DNA of 64,000 nt from Avena insularis (lineage: Eukaryota > Streptophyta > Magnoliopsida > Poales > Poaceae): NCBI GenBank assembly GCA_023614405.1, contig CM042693.1, positions 158,798,731 through 158,862,730 of the forward strand. The letters are read 5' to 3'. Made by a program: the position numbers and the translations under genes. Under the pieces are notes generated by a model. It ran no database searches. It worked only from the letters and a program-made list of their open reading frames with translations, and was not told the origin of the DNA. Below, piece after piece: positions 12,250-22,750 of this stretch. Within the stretch, counting starts at the first letter, position 1, and the number at the start of each line of letters is the position of its first letter.

Positions 12250-12508
12250 GGCGTTACTCCGAGTCAGGCTCCCTATGGGCTATAGCATGACTCGAGCCTT
12301 ATGCTTTTATGTGTTTCCGCTTCTACTATCTATTTGTGCCCAAGTGCCCCCCTTGTAAGACAATCTATGTAAGACTTGGTGTTTCGGTAATGTAATGGAT
12401 GTGTATTTTGATATTATGTCGGCTATGCTCCACAAGTCACTGATCATGGGATCGTGGTGGTTAAGCATAATGGGTATCCTGGACCGTAAATCTGGGGTGC
12501 CACAGACT

Positions 12509-12521
12509 TGGTATCAGAGCC
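12509..12521 (+). other. Primer binding site of element A
   Basis: TGGTATCAGAGCC, four bases after the LTR end. This is the usual plant retrotransposon site complementary to the 3' end of initiator tRNA-Met. Confidence 0.95.
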
Positions 12522-12718
12522 ATCCTAACCTTAGGAGCCCCTAGATAGCTTGGACGTTAGTCGCGAACCTAAGACTATTTTCATCATTAAGGAGAAGAAC
12601 ATAAGTAATTGCAAAAATAATGCTTATGTCAAAAACTAACTACATTAAAATTTCAGTATTATGTTATCTAAAATTTTGCACACTTTGCACTAACCCCAAC
12701 CCCTCTAAAATTTTGTAG

Positions 12719-13579
12719 ATGGCGGTGGTGTTCACCAAGTTCCGCCAAGTGGGACTATAGCTGCCACTTCAGCTATTCGAGGCCGAGCTGGGAGAGTTAG
12801 CCTATGTGGTGGGACGCCCTACCCCAGAGATCAAGGGCACCCACATCCCCACTCTTATCAAGGGGGAGCTTTCCTGGCTCGTGGTGTGCACCCTCCGAGG
12901 AGAAATAGTACCCCCAATCTTTGAGGAGTTCGAGGTTAGTGTGATAGAAAAAGAGTGGGGAGATGGCATACTCAGGGTAGCCCAAGAAGCCCTGGCACGT
13001 CTGGCATATCACCATCGCCAACAGCTGGAGGATACCCATTTTTGTTTCTTCGGGAGGCATCATGAGGAGGGGTATGTGCTTCAGGCACCCCCTCATCCTG
13101 ACTTTGGGACGTATATCCAGAACATGGAGTACACCCTGAACAAGACTCAGACACACCTGGACAGAGTCCGAATGGATCTGGATCTCAAGGCTACCCATTT
13201 GCTTGCCACCGAGGAGAGCCTAGAAGAGGCAAAGGCTGGTTGTGCTCTAGATCTACTGGAGAAGAAAGCTACGGTCGCAACGAATAAGCGCCTCATGAAG
13301 AAGATGAAGGATCAGAAGGAGCTGCTAGTGACTATGGAAGCCAAGATTGAGGAGCTAGAGGAGGAGTGCGTCGATCTCCGCAAGGACAACAACGATCTGC
13401 TAGATGAGACTAACAATGATGCTGCCCACAAGGAGGATTTCGACATGGACCCACATAGAGAACCCGAGGATGATGACCACATGGAGGAGGAGGACCCGAA
13501 GGAGCTTGTCTTTGATCCCGAGGAGGGCGATGAGGTGATCATCGAGGAGGATACCACTGCACGTCAGCCCGAGGAGTAG
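12719..13579 (+). pseudogene. ORF0-like coiled-coil protein upstream of gag (element A)
   Basis: A frame of 286 codons from ATG 12719 with a single stop, TAG at 12758-12760 (codon 14); from 12806 it is open for 257 codons. The N-terminal ~110 residues (SWLVVCTLRGEI, QEALARLAYH, QAPPHPDFGTYI) match the ORF at the same place in element B (31825-32619). The middle is a long predicted coiled coil (Leu/Glu/Lys heptads at about 13130-13400). The C terminus is very acidic (Asp/Glu runs at about 13420-13560). It lies between the primer site and gag, where canonical gypsy elements have nothing. I recall that the related rice elements RIRE3 and RIRE8 are described with an extra ORF upstream of gag; this should be checked. 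Biochemical role unknown. The single stop suggests recent loss. Confidence 0.65.
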
Positions 13580-13854
13580 GTCCTGCGTTTAGAGAACTAG
13601 ATACTACCACCATGTCCCCCTTTTTGAGTGGCGAGTTGATTGTTTTTGTTTGCTCTGTAATACTAGATCTCTAGTACCCCTACCTAGTTACTATATGTGA
13701 CACATGGTTATGTTAAAACGTGTGCTTGTTATTTTCTCCATTAAGTATTGCTTGTTTTAATGCATGAGTGATGTCTGATGCTCTTTCTTTGATTTGATTC
13801 TCGTTGAGAGAACCATCGCATTCCAACCTTACCTACCCTCTAACAACCTTCAGG

Positions 13855-14950
13855 ATGGTGCGTCCCCGTGGTCCGCCACCCCCTCCACCCGAGCCAACCA
13901 TGGCTCAACTCCTGCGCATGTTAATGGAAGATCTCCAAGCTGCCAACACCGAGCGCCAAGCCAACCTAGCAGCACTTCAGCAGCTCGTCCAAGCCGCAGC
14001 AGGAAACGCCCATGATAACGAGGGTGAAGGAGGGAACAGAGAACCACGATCCCCTCTCAAGGACTTCAAAGCACCAACCCACCCGTGTTCACTAAGTGCA
14101 CAAACCCTTTGGATGCCTACGATTGGCTCCGCACCATTGAGAACAATCTAGAAGTAGCCCGAGTGGGCAATGAAGATAAAGTACTCCTGGCCACTCATTT
14201 CCTCGCAGGACAGGCCAGGGAATGGTGGATCAGTGTTAAGGAAATCCTGCAGACCGGACAAGAGATCACCTGGGAGAACTTCAAGGAGAGGTTTCGCAAG
14301 CATCACATTCCCCTGGTCTGATCAAGATGACGAGAGATCAGTTCTGAGCCCTGAAGCAAGGAGGAATGTCGGTCATCCAGTACTTGGAGAAGTACACTGA
14401 CCTGGCAAGGTATGCCCCAGAAGACACCAACACGGAAGAGAAAAGGTGGATACTTTGTTGAATGGACTTCATGATGAGCTGCAGTGTCACCTGGTAGCGC
14501 AGAGATTCCAGGAATTTGATGCCCTGGTTGAGGCTGCGATCATGGTTGAGAGCAAGCGTAAGGGAATGATTGAAAACCGCAAGCGGTGAATGATGCAGCA
14601 AGGAGGATCCAGTGGAATCAGGTCACGAACCATGCCCCCATCCAACCCTGCACCCCCACCCTAGAGGGCCCCAACCTATGCTCCGAGCCCCAATAACCCC
14701 AATCGCAACTACAATAATCCTCGCCCTGGAGGTGGTTACCCAAAGCCTTCTCCCCGAGGCCCTATCAATCTCAATGTCCGGCCCAACACCTCTAGATGTT
14801 ACACTTGTGGAGAAGCGGGACACTTCTCCCGTGAATGCCCCGTAAATAAAGAAGGAAGTGGACCGCCGGCCCCTATGAATGCCGATGGAGCTCCGGCAAG
14901 GGGCGCTGCCCCCAAGAGGGCCGCTCCTACAGCTAGAGCACATCTGAATC
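13855..14950 (+). pseudogene. gag: gag of element A, broken
   Basis: Encodes the structural polyprotein that packages the element RNA. The start is ATG 13855 (MVRPRG, a Pro run, then AQLLRML). The retrotransposon gag domain follows at about 14085-14560, with typical blocks DAYDWLRTIENNL, FLAGQAREWW, WENFKERFRKHH and, in other frames, IQYLEKYTDLARYAPE. A CCHC zinc knuckle, CYTCGEAGHFSREC, is at 14797-14838. Frameshifts fall near 14075, 14320 and 14450, with stops near 14587 and 14663. In Tekay elements gag and pol normally form one long frame; here the frame changes several times. Confidence 0.85.
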
Positions 14951-15530
14951 ACATCACCACGGAGGAAGCTCAGGCATCTCCAGATATTGTCTTGGGTACG
15001 TTTCTCGCCAACTCAGTTCCCACTACAGTACTCTTTGACTCCGGAGCATCACACTCCTTTGTTACTGAGCCATTTGTTGAGAAAAGTGGGATGGAACCTA
15101 GTCAAATGGGTAGACTCATGGCGTAATATCCCGGGCTCGACGGCCAAAACACAATCCGTCTGCCAAAATATCCCCATAGTTATCCATGGCGTAAAATTTA
15201 CGGCCGACCTAATCATCTTAGGACCCAAGGTCTGGACGTAATATTAGGAATGGATTGGATGTCACGATATCATGGAATAATAGATTGCTCCAGAAAGATC
15301 GTCTCCCTGCGGAGTGCCGAAGGAAAGCCTGCCAAGTACCAAGCGACAACCCCTTCTTCCCGGTTCTATTGCCAGAAAGGTGTGGCGGGACCCACCCTAG
15401 ATCAAGTACCAGTGGTCTGGGAGTACCCGGATGTGTTCCCCGATGAGTTGCCCGGTATGCTCCCTGACAGGGATATCGAGTTCATCATTGAATTAATCCC
15501 TGGAACGGCCCCTATAGCCTAGAGACCCTA
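14951..15530 (+). pseudogene. pol of element A: aspartic protease region
   Basis: A retropepsin-like domain that would process the polyprotein. The active-site DSGA (LFDSGASHSFVTE) is at 15037-15048 and the second conserved block ILGMDWMSRYHGIIDC is at about 15244-15291. The linker to reverse transcriptase ([26 protein letters not shown]) follows. A TAA at 15124-15126 and a frame change near 15190-15250 break it; a TAG stands near 15520. Confidence 0.85.
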
Positions 15531-16270
15531 CCGTTGAACCCTGGGGAATTAGTAGAACTAAAGAAGCAGCTAGATGCTATGAAACGCAAGGTCCATATCC
15601 AGCCAAGCGCCTCTCCCTGGGGATCGCCAGTTCTGTTTGTGGATAAGCGGGATGGGACCACCCGACTGGTCACCGACTACCGCAAGCTCAATGAGGTCAC
15701 CATTAATAACAAATATCCCTTACCTAAGATCGACGACTTGTTCGACCAGTTAAATGGAGCTCAAGTGTTCTCCAAGATAGACCTCCGCACCAGATACCAC
15801 CAACTGAAAATCCAAGAATCTGACATCCCCAAGAACGCCTTCACCACCCGATATGGACAGTATGAGTATACAGTCATGTCCTTTGGACTAACCAACGCAC
15901 CTGCCTATTTCATGAATCTTATGAACAAGGTATTCATGCCATACCTAGATAAGTTTGTGGTGGTTTTCATAGATGATATCTTGATTTACTCCAAAACTGA
16001 AGAGGAGCATGAGAACCATATGAGACTAGTACTAGAAACCATCAGGGAACATCAGCTGTATGCCAAGTTCAGTAAGTGTGAGTTCTGGGTAAAATAAGTG
16101 GGATTTCTTGGCCACGTACTGTCTGCCGGAGGAGTATCAGTAGACCCCGCCAAGATTCAATAAGTACTTGAAATGAAGGCCCCCACCAATCCTTCAAAAA
16201 TCTGAAGCTTCCAGGGTCTAGGAGGATATTACCGCAAATTTGTTGAGGGATTCTCCAGTATTGATAAACC
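15531..16270 (+). pseudogene. pol of element A: reverse transcriptase
   Basis: The RNA-dependent DNA polymerase domain of a chromovirus. Seen in order: [64 protein letters not shown] and the catalytic FIDD at 15966-15977. Two changes stand out: [10 protein letters not shown] where MLEKGLIQPS is usual, and LRTRYHQ where LRSGYHQ is usual. A TAA at 16095-16097 follows CEFWVK. A further TAA near 16162 and a TGA near 16203 lie in the thumb region. Confidence 0.88.
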
Positions 16271-16895
16271 AATGACCCAACTGCTTAAAAAGGATAAGAA
16301 ATTTGAATGGATAGAAAAGTGCGAAGAGAGTTTCCAAGAACTCAAAAAGAGGTTAGTCTCGGACCCTATCCTCACAATGCCCGACATATCCAAAAGCTTT
16401 GACGTCTACTGCGACGCCTCCAAGTTAGGATTGGGAAGCGTATTTATGCAGGAAGGCAAGGTCATTGCTTACCTATCTCGACAATTAAAGCGTCATGAGA
16501 TGAACTATCCCACCCATGATCTATAATTGGCTGCTGTGGTGCACGCCCTCAAAACTTGGTGCCACTACCTGATGGGAAACCGCTGTGAGATTTTCACAGA
16601 CCATAAGAGTCTGAAGTATATCTTCACACAGAAGGAGCTGAACATGAGGCAACGAAGATGGATCGAACTGATCAAGGATTATGACCTAGGTATCCACTAC
16701 CACCCAGGAAAGGCCAACGTAGTAGCCAACTCCCTCAGCCGGGAACCCTGTTCCCTGAATGCCATAATTATACAAGAACAACCAAGTCTAGCCCAAGAGT
16801 TCAAAAGGTTCGGGTTAGAGCTAGTCAGCTCGGGATTCCTATCCCACCTAGAGTTATATCCAACATTGCTGGACCAGATAAAGGACGCCTAGAAA
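16271..16895 (+). pseudogene. pol of element A: RNase H
   Basis: The RNase H domain that removes the RNA template. It contains [15 protein letters not shown] with the first catalytic Asp at about 16413, then [18 protein letters not shown] (TAA at 16524-16526 replaces the catalytic Glu codon of HDLELAAVV), [10 protein letters not shown] and [14 protein letters not shown], where the usual ADALSR Asp is Asn. A TAG ends the frame at 16890-16892. So both the Glu codon and the last Asp are lost. Confidence 0.85.
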
Positions 16896-17910
16896 GGTCA
16901 CCCCACCATAGAAGGAATCAAGCGGCGTTTGGAGAGATAAGCTGTTCCCGGATTCAAGGTTGATGATAAGAACGTCCTGTGGTACAAAGGACGCATCTGC
17001 GTGCCAAGTTATCCTGATCTGAAACAAACCATTATGAAGGAAGCTCATGAGACTCTCTATTCCATCCACCTAGGGAGTACCAAAATGTATCAAGATCTGA
17101 AGGATCAATTCTGGTGGCACGGAATGAAAAGAGAAATCGCCCTATTCGTAGCCAAGTGCGATATCTGTCAGAGAGTTAAGGCAGAGCATCAACGCCCCGC
17201 GGGATTACTACAACCCATGAAGATACCAGAATGGAAATGGGAGAAAGTCGGAATGGATTTGATCACTAGATTTCCCACATCCAATAAAGGGCACGACTCC
17301 ATCTGGGTTATAGTTGACTATCTATCCAAGGTGGCCCATTTTATCCCGGTAAGGACCAGCTACAGCGGAAAACAATAGCTGAGCTTTACATCGCTAGAAT
17401 TGTTAGCCTCCACGGGGTACCTAAGGAAATTGTGACGGATAGAGGACCACAATTTACATCTCGCTTCTGGAGAAGCCTTCACGAAGCTCTAGGAACTCAG
17501 CTGTCTTTCAGTACTTCCAACCATCCCTCCAAGGGAGGACAGACCGAAAGAGTCAATCAAGTCCTAGAGGATATGCTTCGTTCGTGTGTTCTGGCTTACG
17601 GAACCAAGTGGGAGGATTGTTTGCCATTTGCCGAATTCTGCTATAATATCAGCTACCAAGCTAGCCTGAAAATGGACCCATTCCAGTTCCTCTACGGGAG
17701 AAAGTACCGCAAACCCCTCAACTGGGCCGAAATCAGAGAAACCCAAATCTTTGGTACAGATGTGATCAAGGCCGCGGAAGAACAAGTCCAGCTAGCCCGT
17801 GACCGTCTGAAGGCCGCAAAATCTCGCCAGAAGATCTACGCCGATACCAAGCGCTGGGAAGTGACCTTCAACAAAGGAGAATTCGCGTACCTTCGAGTCT
17901 CTCCCCTTAA
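16896..17910 (+). pseudogene. pol of element A: integrase
   Basis: Integrase that would insert the cDNA. The zinc-binding HHCC part is at about 17040-17180 (EAHETLYSIH, FWWHGMKREI, CDICQRVK). The core triad is present: Asp in VGMDLIT (17256), Asp in VTDRGPQF (17438) and Glu in GGQTERVN (17546), with 35 residues between the last two. HPSKGGQTE replaces the usual HPQTDGQTE. Breaks are a TAA near 16938, a frameshift near 17370 between SYSGK and the continuation at AELYIARIV, and another near 17930. Confidence 0.87.
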
Positions 17911-17913
17911 AGA

Positions 17914-18339
17914 ATGCAGCGTTTCCATGAGAGGGGAAAACTCGCTCCCCGTTATATTGGGCCTTTCAAAATCCTGGCCCAACAGGGTCGAGTCTCATAT
18001 CAACTAGAGCTGCCAGCCGAATTATCTGACTTCCACGACGTCTTTCACGTGTCCCAACTCCGGAAGTGCCTCCAAGTGCCCGACAAACCGGAAGTCTTCA
18101 AGAAGATCGATTTCAAGGCGATTGATCTCAACCAAGACCTGACCTACAGAGAGGTCCCTGTCAAGATCCGAGAGAAGGCAAACCCTATGACACGACGTCG
18201 CAACATACCCCTCTTCAAGGTTCAATGGAGCAACCACTCCGAAGACGAAGCTACCTGGGAACACGAAGACTACCTTCGGAAGGAATACCCCAACCTCTTC
18301 AATCCTCAACTTGCAAATCTCGGGACGAGATTTATTTAA
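17914..18339 (+). pseudogene. pol of element A: integrase tail and chromodomain
   Basis: An open frame of 141 codons, in a different frame from the integrase core. It starts with the GPY-type module (LAPRYIGPFKIL, YQLELP, FHVSQLRKCL) and ends with a chromodomain at about 18200-18300: IPLFKVQWSNHSEDEATWEHEDYL. Chromodomains on gypsy integrases are thought to steer insertion to particular chromatin marks and define the chromoviruses. The stop TAA is at 18337-18339, directly before the polypurine tract, so pol ends at the LTR as expected. Confidence 0.88.
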
Positions 18340-18350
18340 GGGGGGAAGGT
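18338..18350 (+). other. Polypurine tract of element A
   Basis: AAGGGGGGAAGGT just before the TGTAACATCCC start of the 3' LTR. It overlaps the pol stop codon. Confidence 0.85.
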
Positions 18351-19967
18351 CTGTAACATCCCAAATTTTCATACCTGAATTGTTTAAATATGAACTCCAT
18401 AGTTTAGGGGGAAATAAAACTTTTAAGTTAGCATAACCCCTACCTGATATTCACTTAGTTGTCTGATCTTTAGCCTTGTCTAGTATAAATCTTTTGCTTG
18501 CCTTTTTGTGTATGACCTAGTAGATCTTGCAGTAATTTTGACTCTGCTTAAAACCCTAGCACCACTATGAGGAATGCACAAAAACCCTTAGGCCCTAAAA
18601 ACCCTATGCCTATTTGATTTTTGCCATGACCCCAAACCAGCACACAAGGTACAAGGATTAAATCCCCAACCTTGCACGATTATCATGTTGATGCAATGAT
18701 CACATGTGACCACCTCATCAAATGGTCACTTTAATCCACGCCCACTTTGGATGATCCTTATAAACTCTTGGAGAGGATCCAGGAGGCAACCAGGGTCTAG
18801 TTTCACTCACCCCACCTCCCTCTACACCCCCATGCCCCTACTCCTGCCATTGGTGGTTTGTGCTCGACAAGGGCATCGATCAAAGTCGACCCCGAGCGTG
18901 TGCCACCATAGATCATCCTACCCCCTCCCCCACTCTCCAAACCTGGTCGTCACGCGCGCTGGCCCCTGTCACGTATCCAGCAATGCAAAAACCACGCTCT
19001 CCCCCACCCTGCCCAACCTTGATCACCGAGGGAGAGAGAGAGGGAGTGACCGGGAGACAGATCAGCAAGATCTTGCCATGATCACCCCCACCCCACTAAC
19101 CACTGCAACGTCTTGTCCCTAGGCCCACGCATCCCGTGTCTTCCCCAGGCACCGCCCACCCCTTGCTCCCTCGCTCACCAAGCGCCCCCTCTACCCCCAA
19201 CCTCGGCCATGTCGCGTCATGCGTGTGCCGCATCCCTCGCTCCGCTGCATGTAAACATGGCACGCTCGCGCAGAGGGCCCCTCCCACTGCACCCTCCCCT
19301 ACCCCAACGTCTAAACCTAGCAACCCCTAGCCCGCTCCTATCCCGACCAGGACAAGACCTGGCGTCGAACACCTGCCGGGCAAAGGCGCCGTTGGACCGA
19401 GTCGCGCTGTCCCGAGGCCGTCTACCAGCCCTCACACCTCCACGGCCTTTACCACTACCTCCGTGACACACTCCCCCTCTCTCCTAGTCCACCCACACTC
19501 CCCAATCTCGCCCTAGACGGCCCCAGCACGCGGTACATGGTGAGCCGATCCTTCGCGGCTTAATAACCCAGTCGCCACCTACCGCCCTCGCTCCCCGTTC
19601 ATTTCCACCCCAAACCCCTCCCAATCCACCTCTAGGAGGACCCGAGCTCGCTCGGCTCCTCTCTCCCTCTCCATTCATCGCACCTCCACAGTACCGACGT
19701 GGGAAGGTGAAGGTTGAGGAAGCCACGACCCTCCCCTTTCTCTCCCTTTCGTCTCTGCATGCATACAGGAGCCTAACCGCACCCTACCGCCTCGTGTCCT
19801 CTCTCACAGGAACCCTAGGAGCTTCGCCGGAGAAGGACCAAGGACGTCAACACCGCGAGCTCGTCCCTGACTTCCTCGGAGCCCAAGCTACTGATGTCGC
19901 CCCTCGTTAGAACCTGCATCATCGTCCGCATGAAGCCATGCCCTTCCCGACGCGGCTACGCACATAG

Positions 19968-21083
19968 GTGAGCCTCCCTGAGCCTCTCCCGTAGCCGCTA
20001 AGGTTTGTCGCCGGCGACGCCACCCTTGCGAGCAAGAAAAGCCCGGGGCCGTCGGATCTGTTTAGATCTGCCGACCCATGGCGCTGGGTACCCCTTCGCC
20101 AGCCGCTGACGCTAACGCGTGGGGCCCCTGCCGGGGATTTGAATCCCCAGCTCCCATGCATGCTATCGCTTCAGTGGGCCGGCCCAGCTTCTGCGTAGGC
20201 CTCCGCCAGACACCAGATCTACCCAGCCCTTTTTTCCTTTTCTTTTATTTAAATCCCACAAAGTTTGTGTTGTAGTTTTAAATCCGCCATAAATCACTGA
20301 GACCTTGTTTTAACCAGATTCAAACTCTGGAGGATAGCCTTTGTAAATCCCTACCACCTCGCATCAGTAACTGGCCAAAGTAATTACTATAGCTTCCCTA
20401 GTAATTTTTGGCATCAGACTAAGCAGTTTTCACTGTTTTAGTTTTGGTAATTTTTCCGGAAGTCAGAAAAATATGAAACCAACTCTCAGGCCTTCCTTTT
20501 CATACAACCTATCCAGGAAAATTAGAATCAAAACTTCTGCAGTAGATCAACACCCATAGTAATTTTTACAAGTTTGGAACAGAAGCTTTTTGCATAAATT
20601 CTAGAAGCTTCTGAGAAACTCCTTTTGGAGTAATTCCAACTGCTGGATTTGAGCACCATCTACACGTACCTAATCCGAGAAGGATATATTTTTAGGATGA
20701 TTAATTCTGAGCTGAGAAATTATTGAGTGATTCTAGCCTTTGCTGTAGTATTAAAATTTCTATAAATCAACCTTATAAGCTAAATTTATGAATCCAATTG
20801 GGTTAGCTTAGTTTTCCTGTTACCTACCCAGCAATATTATTTTTGATGACTGTTCCCTTACAAAACAGTGGTGAAGGCTAGAGCCCACTTTTAAATTCAC
20901 CATTTTTAATAGGAGTGTCCAAATTAGTTGATTCCAAGGATCTTCGCTTGGTCATTTCAGTAGCTAAAAAATTATGTTTGGGCTGTCCTAGTTGAGTACC
21001 CATTCTGTACTGATTGATTTGTTTGCTCCTTGTTTGATGAATGGTGTATTGCTTGATTTGTTTATCTTTATTTACGACGTTAG
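19968..21083 (+). other. Intron-like segment 1 in the 3' LTR of A
   Basis: Borders are CACATAG|GTGAGC and TACGACGTTAG|ATACG, as in the 5' LTR. 1116 bp. Confidence 0.5.
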
Positions 21084-21161
21084 ATACGAACGAGGAAGGG
21101 TACGGGGAAGGTGATTGGGAGTATCTTGAAGAAGGATATCAGGGACAAGTTGCCAACAAAG
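21084..21161 (+). other. Acidic exon-like segment 2 in the 3' LTR of A
   Basis: 78 bases, phase 1 in and out, containing TNEEGYGEGDWEYLEE. The donor is AACAAAG|GCAAGCC, the consensus form of a GC-AG intron. The intron-like part runs to 22434 (1273 bp). Confidence 0.5.
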
Positions 21162-22434
21162 GCAAGCCACCCTCTTGCTCATACACCTTGTCCTATTATT
21201 TTATATATGCATTTTTTAACTACTCATTTATGCAAAGTGCATTGGTTTTACTATAGTATATTTTATATGGAGAATGTTGGATCCTCCAAATGTTTACCCC
21301 CTGAGTACCATTAGGTACAACCCCTTTGTATAATGCCTACCTTCCTTTAGTATGGTAGATGGTGTTTAACACCATAACCCCTTGGAGACCCCGTTTTAGC
21401 CTAAGCAAAAAAGTAGGATGGGAAGACCCCGAGAAAGGACTTACAAAAATGTTTTATGAGAAAACCTTGGTGAGGCTTGGCCTGTCAAGTGGTTTGGAAA
21501 ATGAAAAGGGTTTTGTTTTACAAAATGATGGAGGAAAAATGTTTGCGAAAATAGCCGGGATGGCTAGTTTTGAAGCTAGCGCAATTAACCCGTGCAACCA
21601 CATTACTCTGGAATGGGATGGGGCTGGGATGGAAGTTTGACTAATCCGGTATAGGTGCCTCACACTACTACAGGGGTAAACAATCCCCAGAGGGTGGGCC
21701 TTCTCTGTCCAACGGTCCATGTGTATCATCGACCGGGAGAAGGAATGAAGGGTCTATGGGCCTCCACGTGATACTATGAGCCCCTCATTGAAAGCTCACA
21801 CCCGTCAAGGTGCAAAACACGCTCCGGTTGGCTGGTTACTATATAGGGCATCCCGGTCTTGAGGGGATAAACCTCATAGGGTAGGCACGTGTATCAGAGA
21901 GGGCATTCGGAAGGTCTTGACCGGTTACTCGACCCACGATCGGTGTAGATTAGGGACGGGTAATCGGATGGTGTGGGTACAGTGTATAACCTCTGCAGAG
22001 TGTAAATCTATTCGAATAGCCGAGTCCTCGGTCATGGACGGTTGTGCTGGCGGCTGCACAGCGGTGATGGTTTTGTTTTCAAAAAGGGACTTCGGAAAAG
22101 CAATGGCTTAAAAATGTTTTTACCATGGGATAGTCGGGGAAATGGTGGAAGAAGTTTGGTCACGAGATAACCCGAAGGAGAACCAAATGGGTGACCCAAT
22201 CCTAGTGTTTTCTTAAAACTTTTTAAAAAGGTTTCCATAAAGATTTTTCAAAGCTTTTCAACAAAGATATAGAGACATGCTATATTTACAAGAGAAACTA
22301 GTCATTAAAGAACCTCTCTTGGAGCCATCCTACCACACCCATATTGCATACCTTTTATCATTGTCTTCTTAAGGTGGTTTGCGAGTATATTCAAAGTACA
22401 CACCGGCATTGTCCCTGGCTATCTACTTGGCCAG

Positions 22435-22490
22435 ATTATGAGCAGGAAGATGGGAATAACGAAGGTTACGTCAGCGACTTCGTGAACTAG
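22435..22490 (+). other. Acidic exon-like segment 3 in the 3' LTR of A
   Basis: After CTTGGCCAG the phase-1 frame reads DYEQEDGNNEGYVSDFVN then TAG (22488-22490). The C-terminal EGY...N-stop matches the frame found in element B. Confidence 0.5.
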
Positions 22491-22745
22491 GGCGTTACTC
22501 CGAGTCAGGCACCCTATGGGCTATAGCATGACTTGAGCCTTCTGCGTTTAAGTGTTTCTGCTGCTACTATCTATTTGTGCCCAAGTGGCCCCCTTGTAAG
22601 ACAATCTATGTAAGACTTGTTGTTTCGGTAATGTAATGGATGTAAACTTTGATATTATGTCTGTTATGCTCCACGAGTCACTGATCATGGGATCGTGGTG
22701 GTTAAGCATAATGTGTATCCCAGACCATAAATCTAGGGTGCCATA

Positions 22746-22750
22746 GTAAC
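22746..22750. repeat. Target-site duplication GTAAC of element A (right)
   Basis: Exact copy of 8160-8164. Confidence 0.95.

Larger units (their letters stand above)
8165..12504 (+). repeat. 5' LTR of element A
   Basis: 4340 bp, TGTAACATCCC to GGGTGCCACA. It has an AT-rich start, a GC-rich C-dominated segment at about 8560-9760, then a long AT-rich part. It carries the exon-like segments described at 9724-12249. The GC-rich part has several Pro/Ser-rich open frames whose lengths and frames are not kept in the 3' copy, so I do not call them genes. Confidence 0.95.
8165..22745 (+). mobile_element. Complete Tekay-type chromovirus, element A
   Basis: A 14.58-kb Ty3/gypsy element with both LTRs (4340 and 4394 bp), TSD GTAAC, a tRNA-Met-type primer site, an extra ORF before gag, gag with a CCHC knuckle, protease, reverse transcriptase, RNase H, integrase and a C-terminal chromodomain, and a polypurine tract. 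The chromodomain plus very long LTRs plus the gene order fit the Tekay (Del) clade of chromoviruses. The polyprotein has many stops and frameshifts, so it cannot encode active proteins. It sits inside the 5' LTR of the Sabrina-like element and is therefore younger than it. The first ~300 bases of the two LTRs differ at about 6 sites by eye; other parts differ more and include a 25-base indel near 8474/18663. Confidence 0.95.
18352..22745 (+). repeat. 3' LTR of element A
   Basis: 4394 bp, TGTAACATCCC to GGGTGCCATA. It ends TA where the 5' LTR ends CA. It has a 25-base block near 18663 that the 5' copy lacks and misses an ~18-base block present near 10625 of the 5' copy. Confidence 0.95.

Noticed and set aside
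12509..12521. Partial tRNA-like matches (also at 31600, 7877 and 51958)
   Set aside because: Only the 12-18 bases complementary to tRNA 3' ends are present, at the LTR borders; they are primer binding sites, not tRNA genes.
13312..13557. Ser-rich minus-strand frame of 81 codons
   Set aside because: Complement of the Glu/Asp-rich coiled-coil and acidic tail of ORF0; poly-Ser is the usual antisense image of GAG/GAA/GAT repeats.
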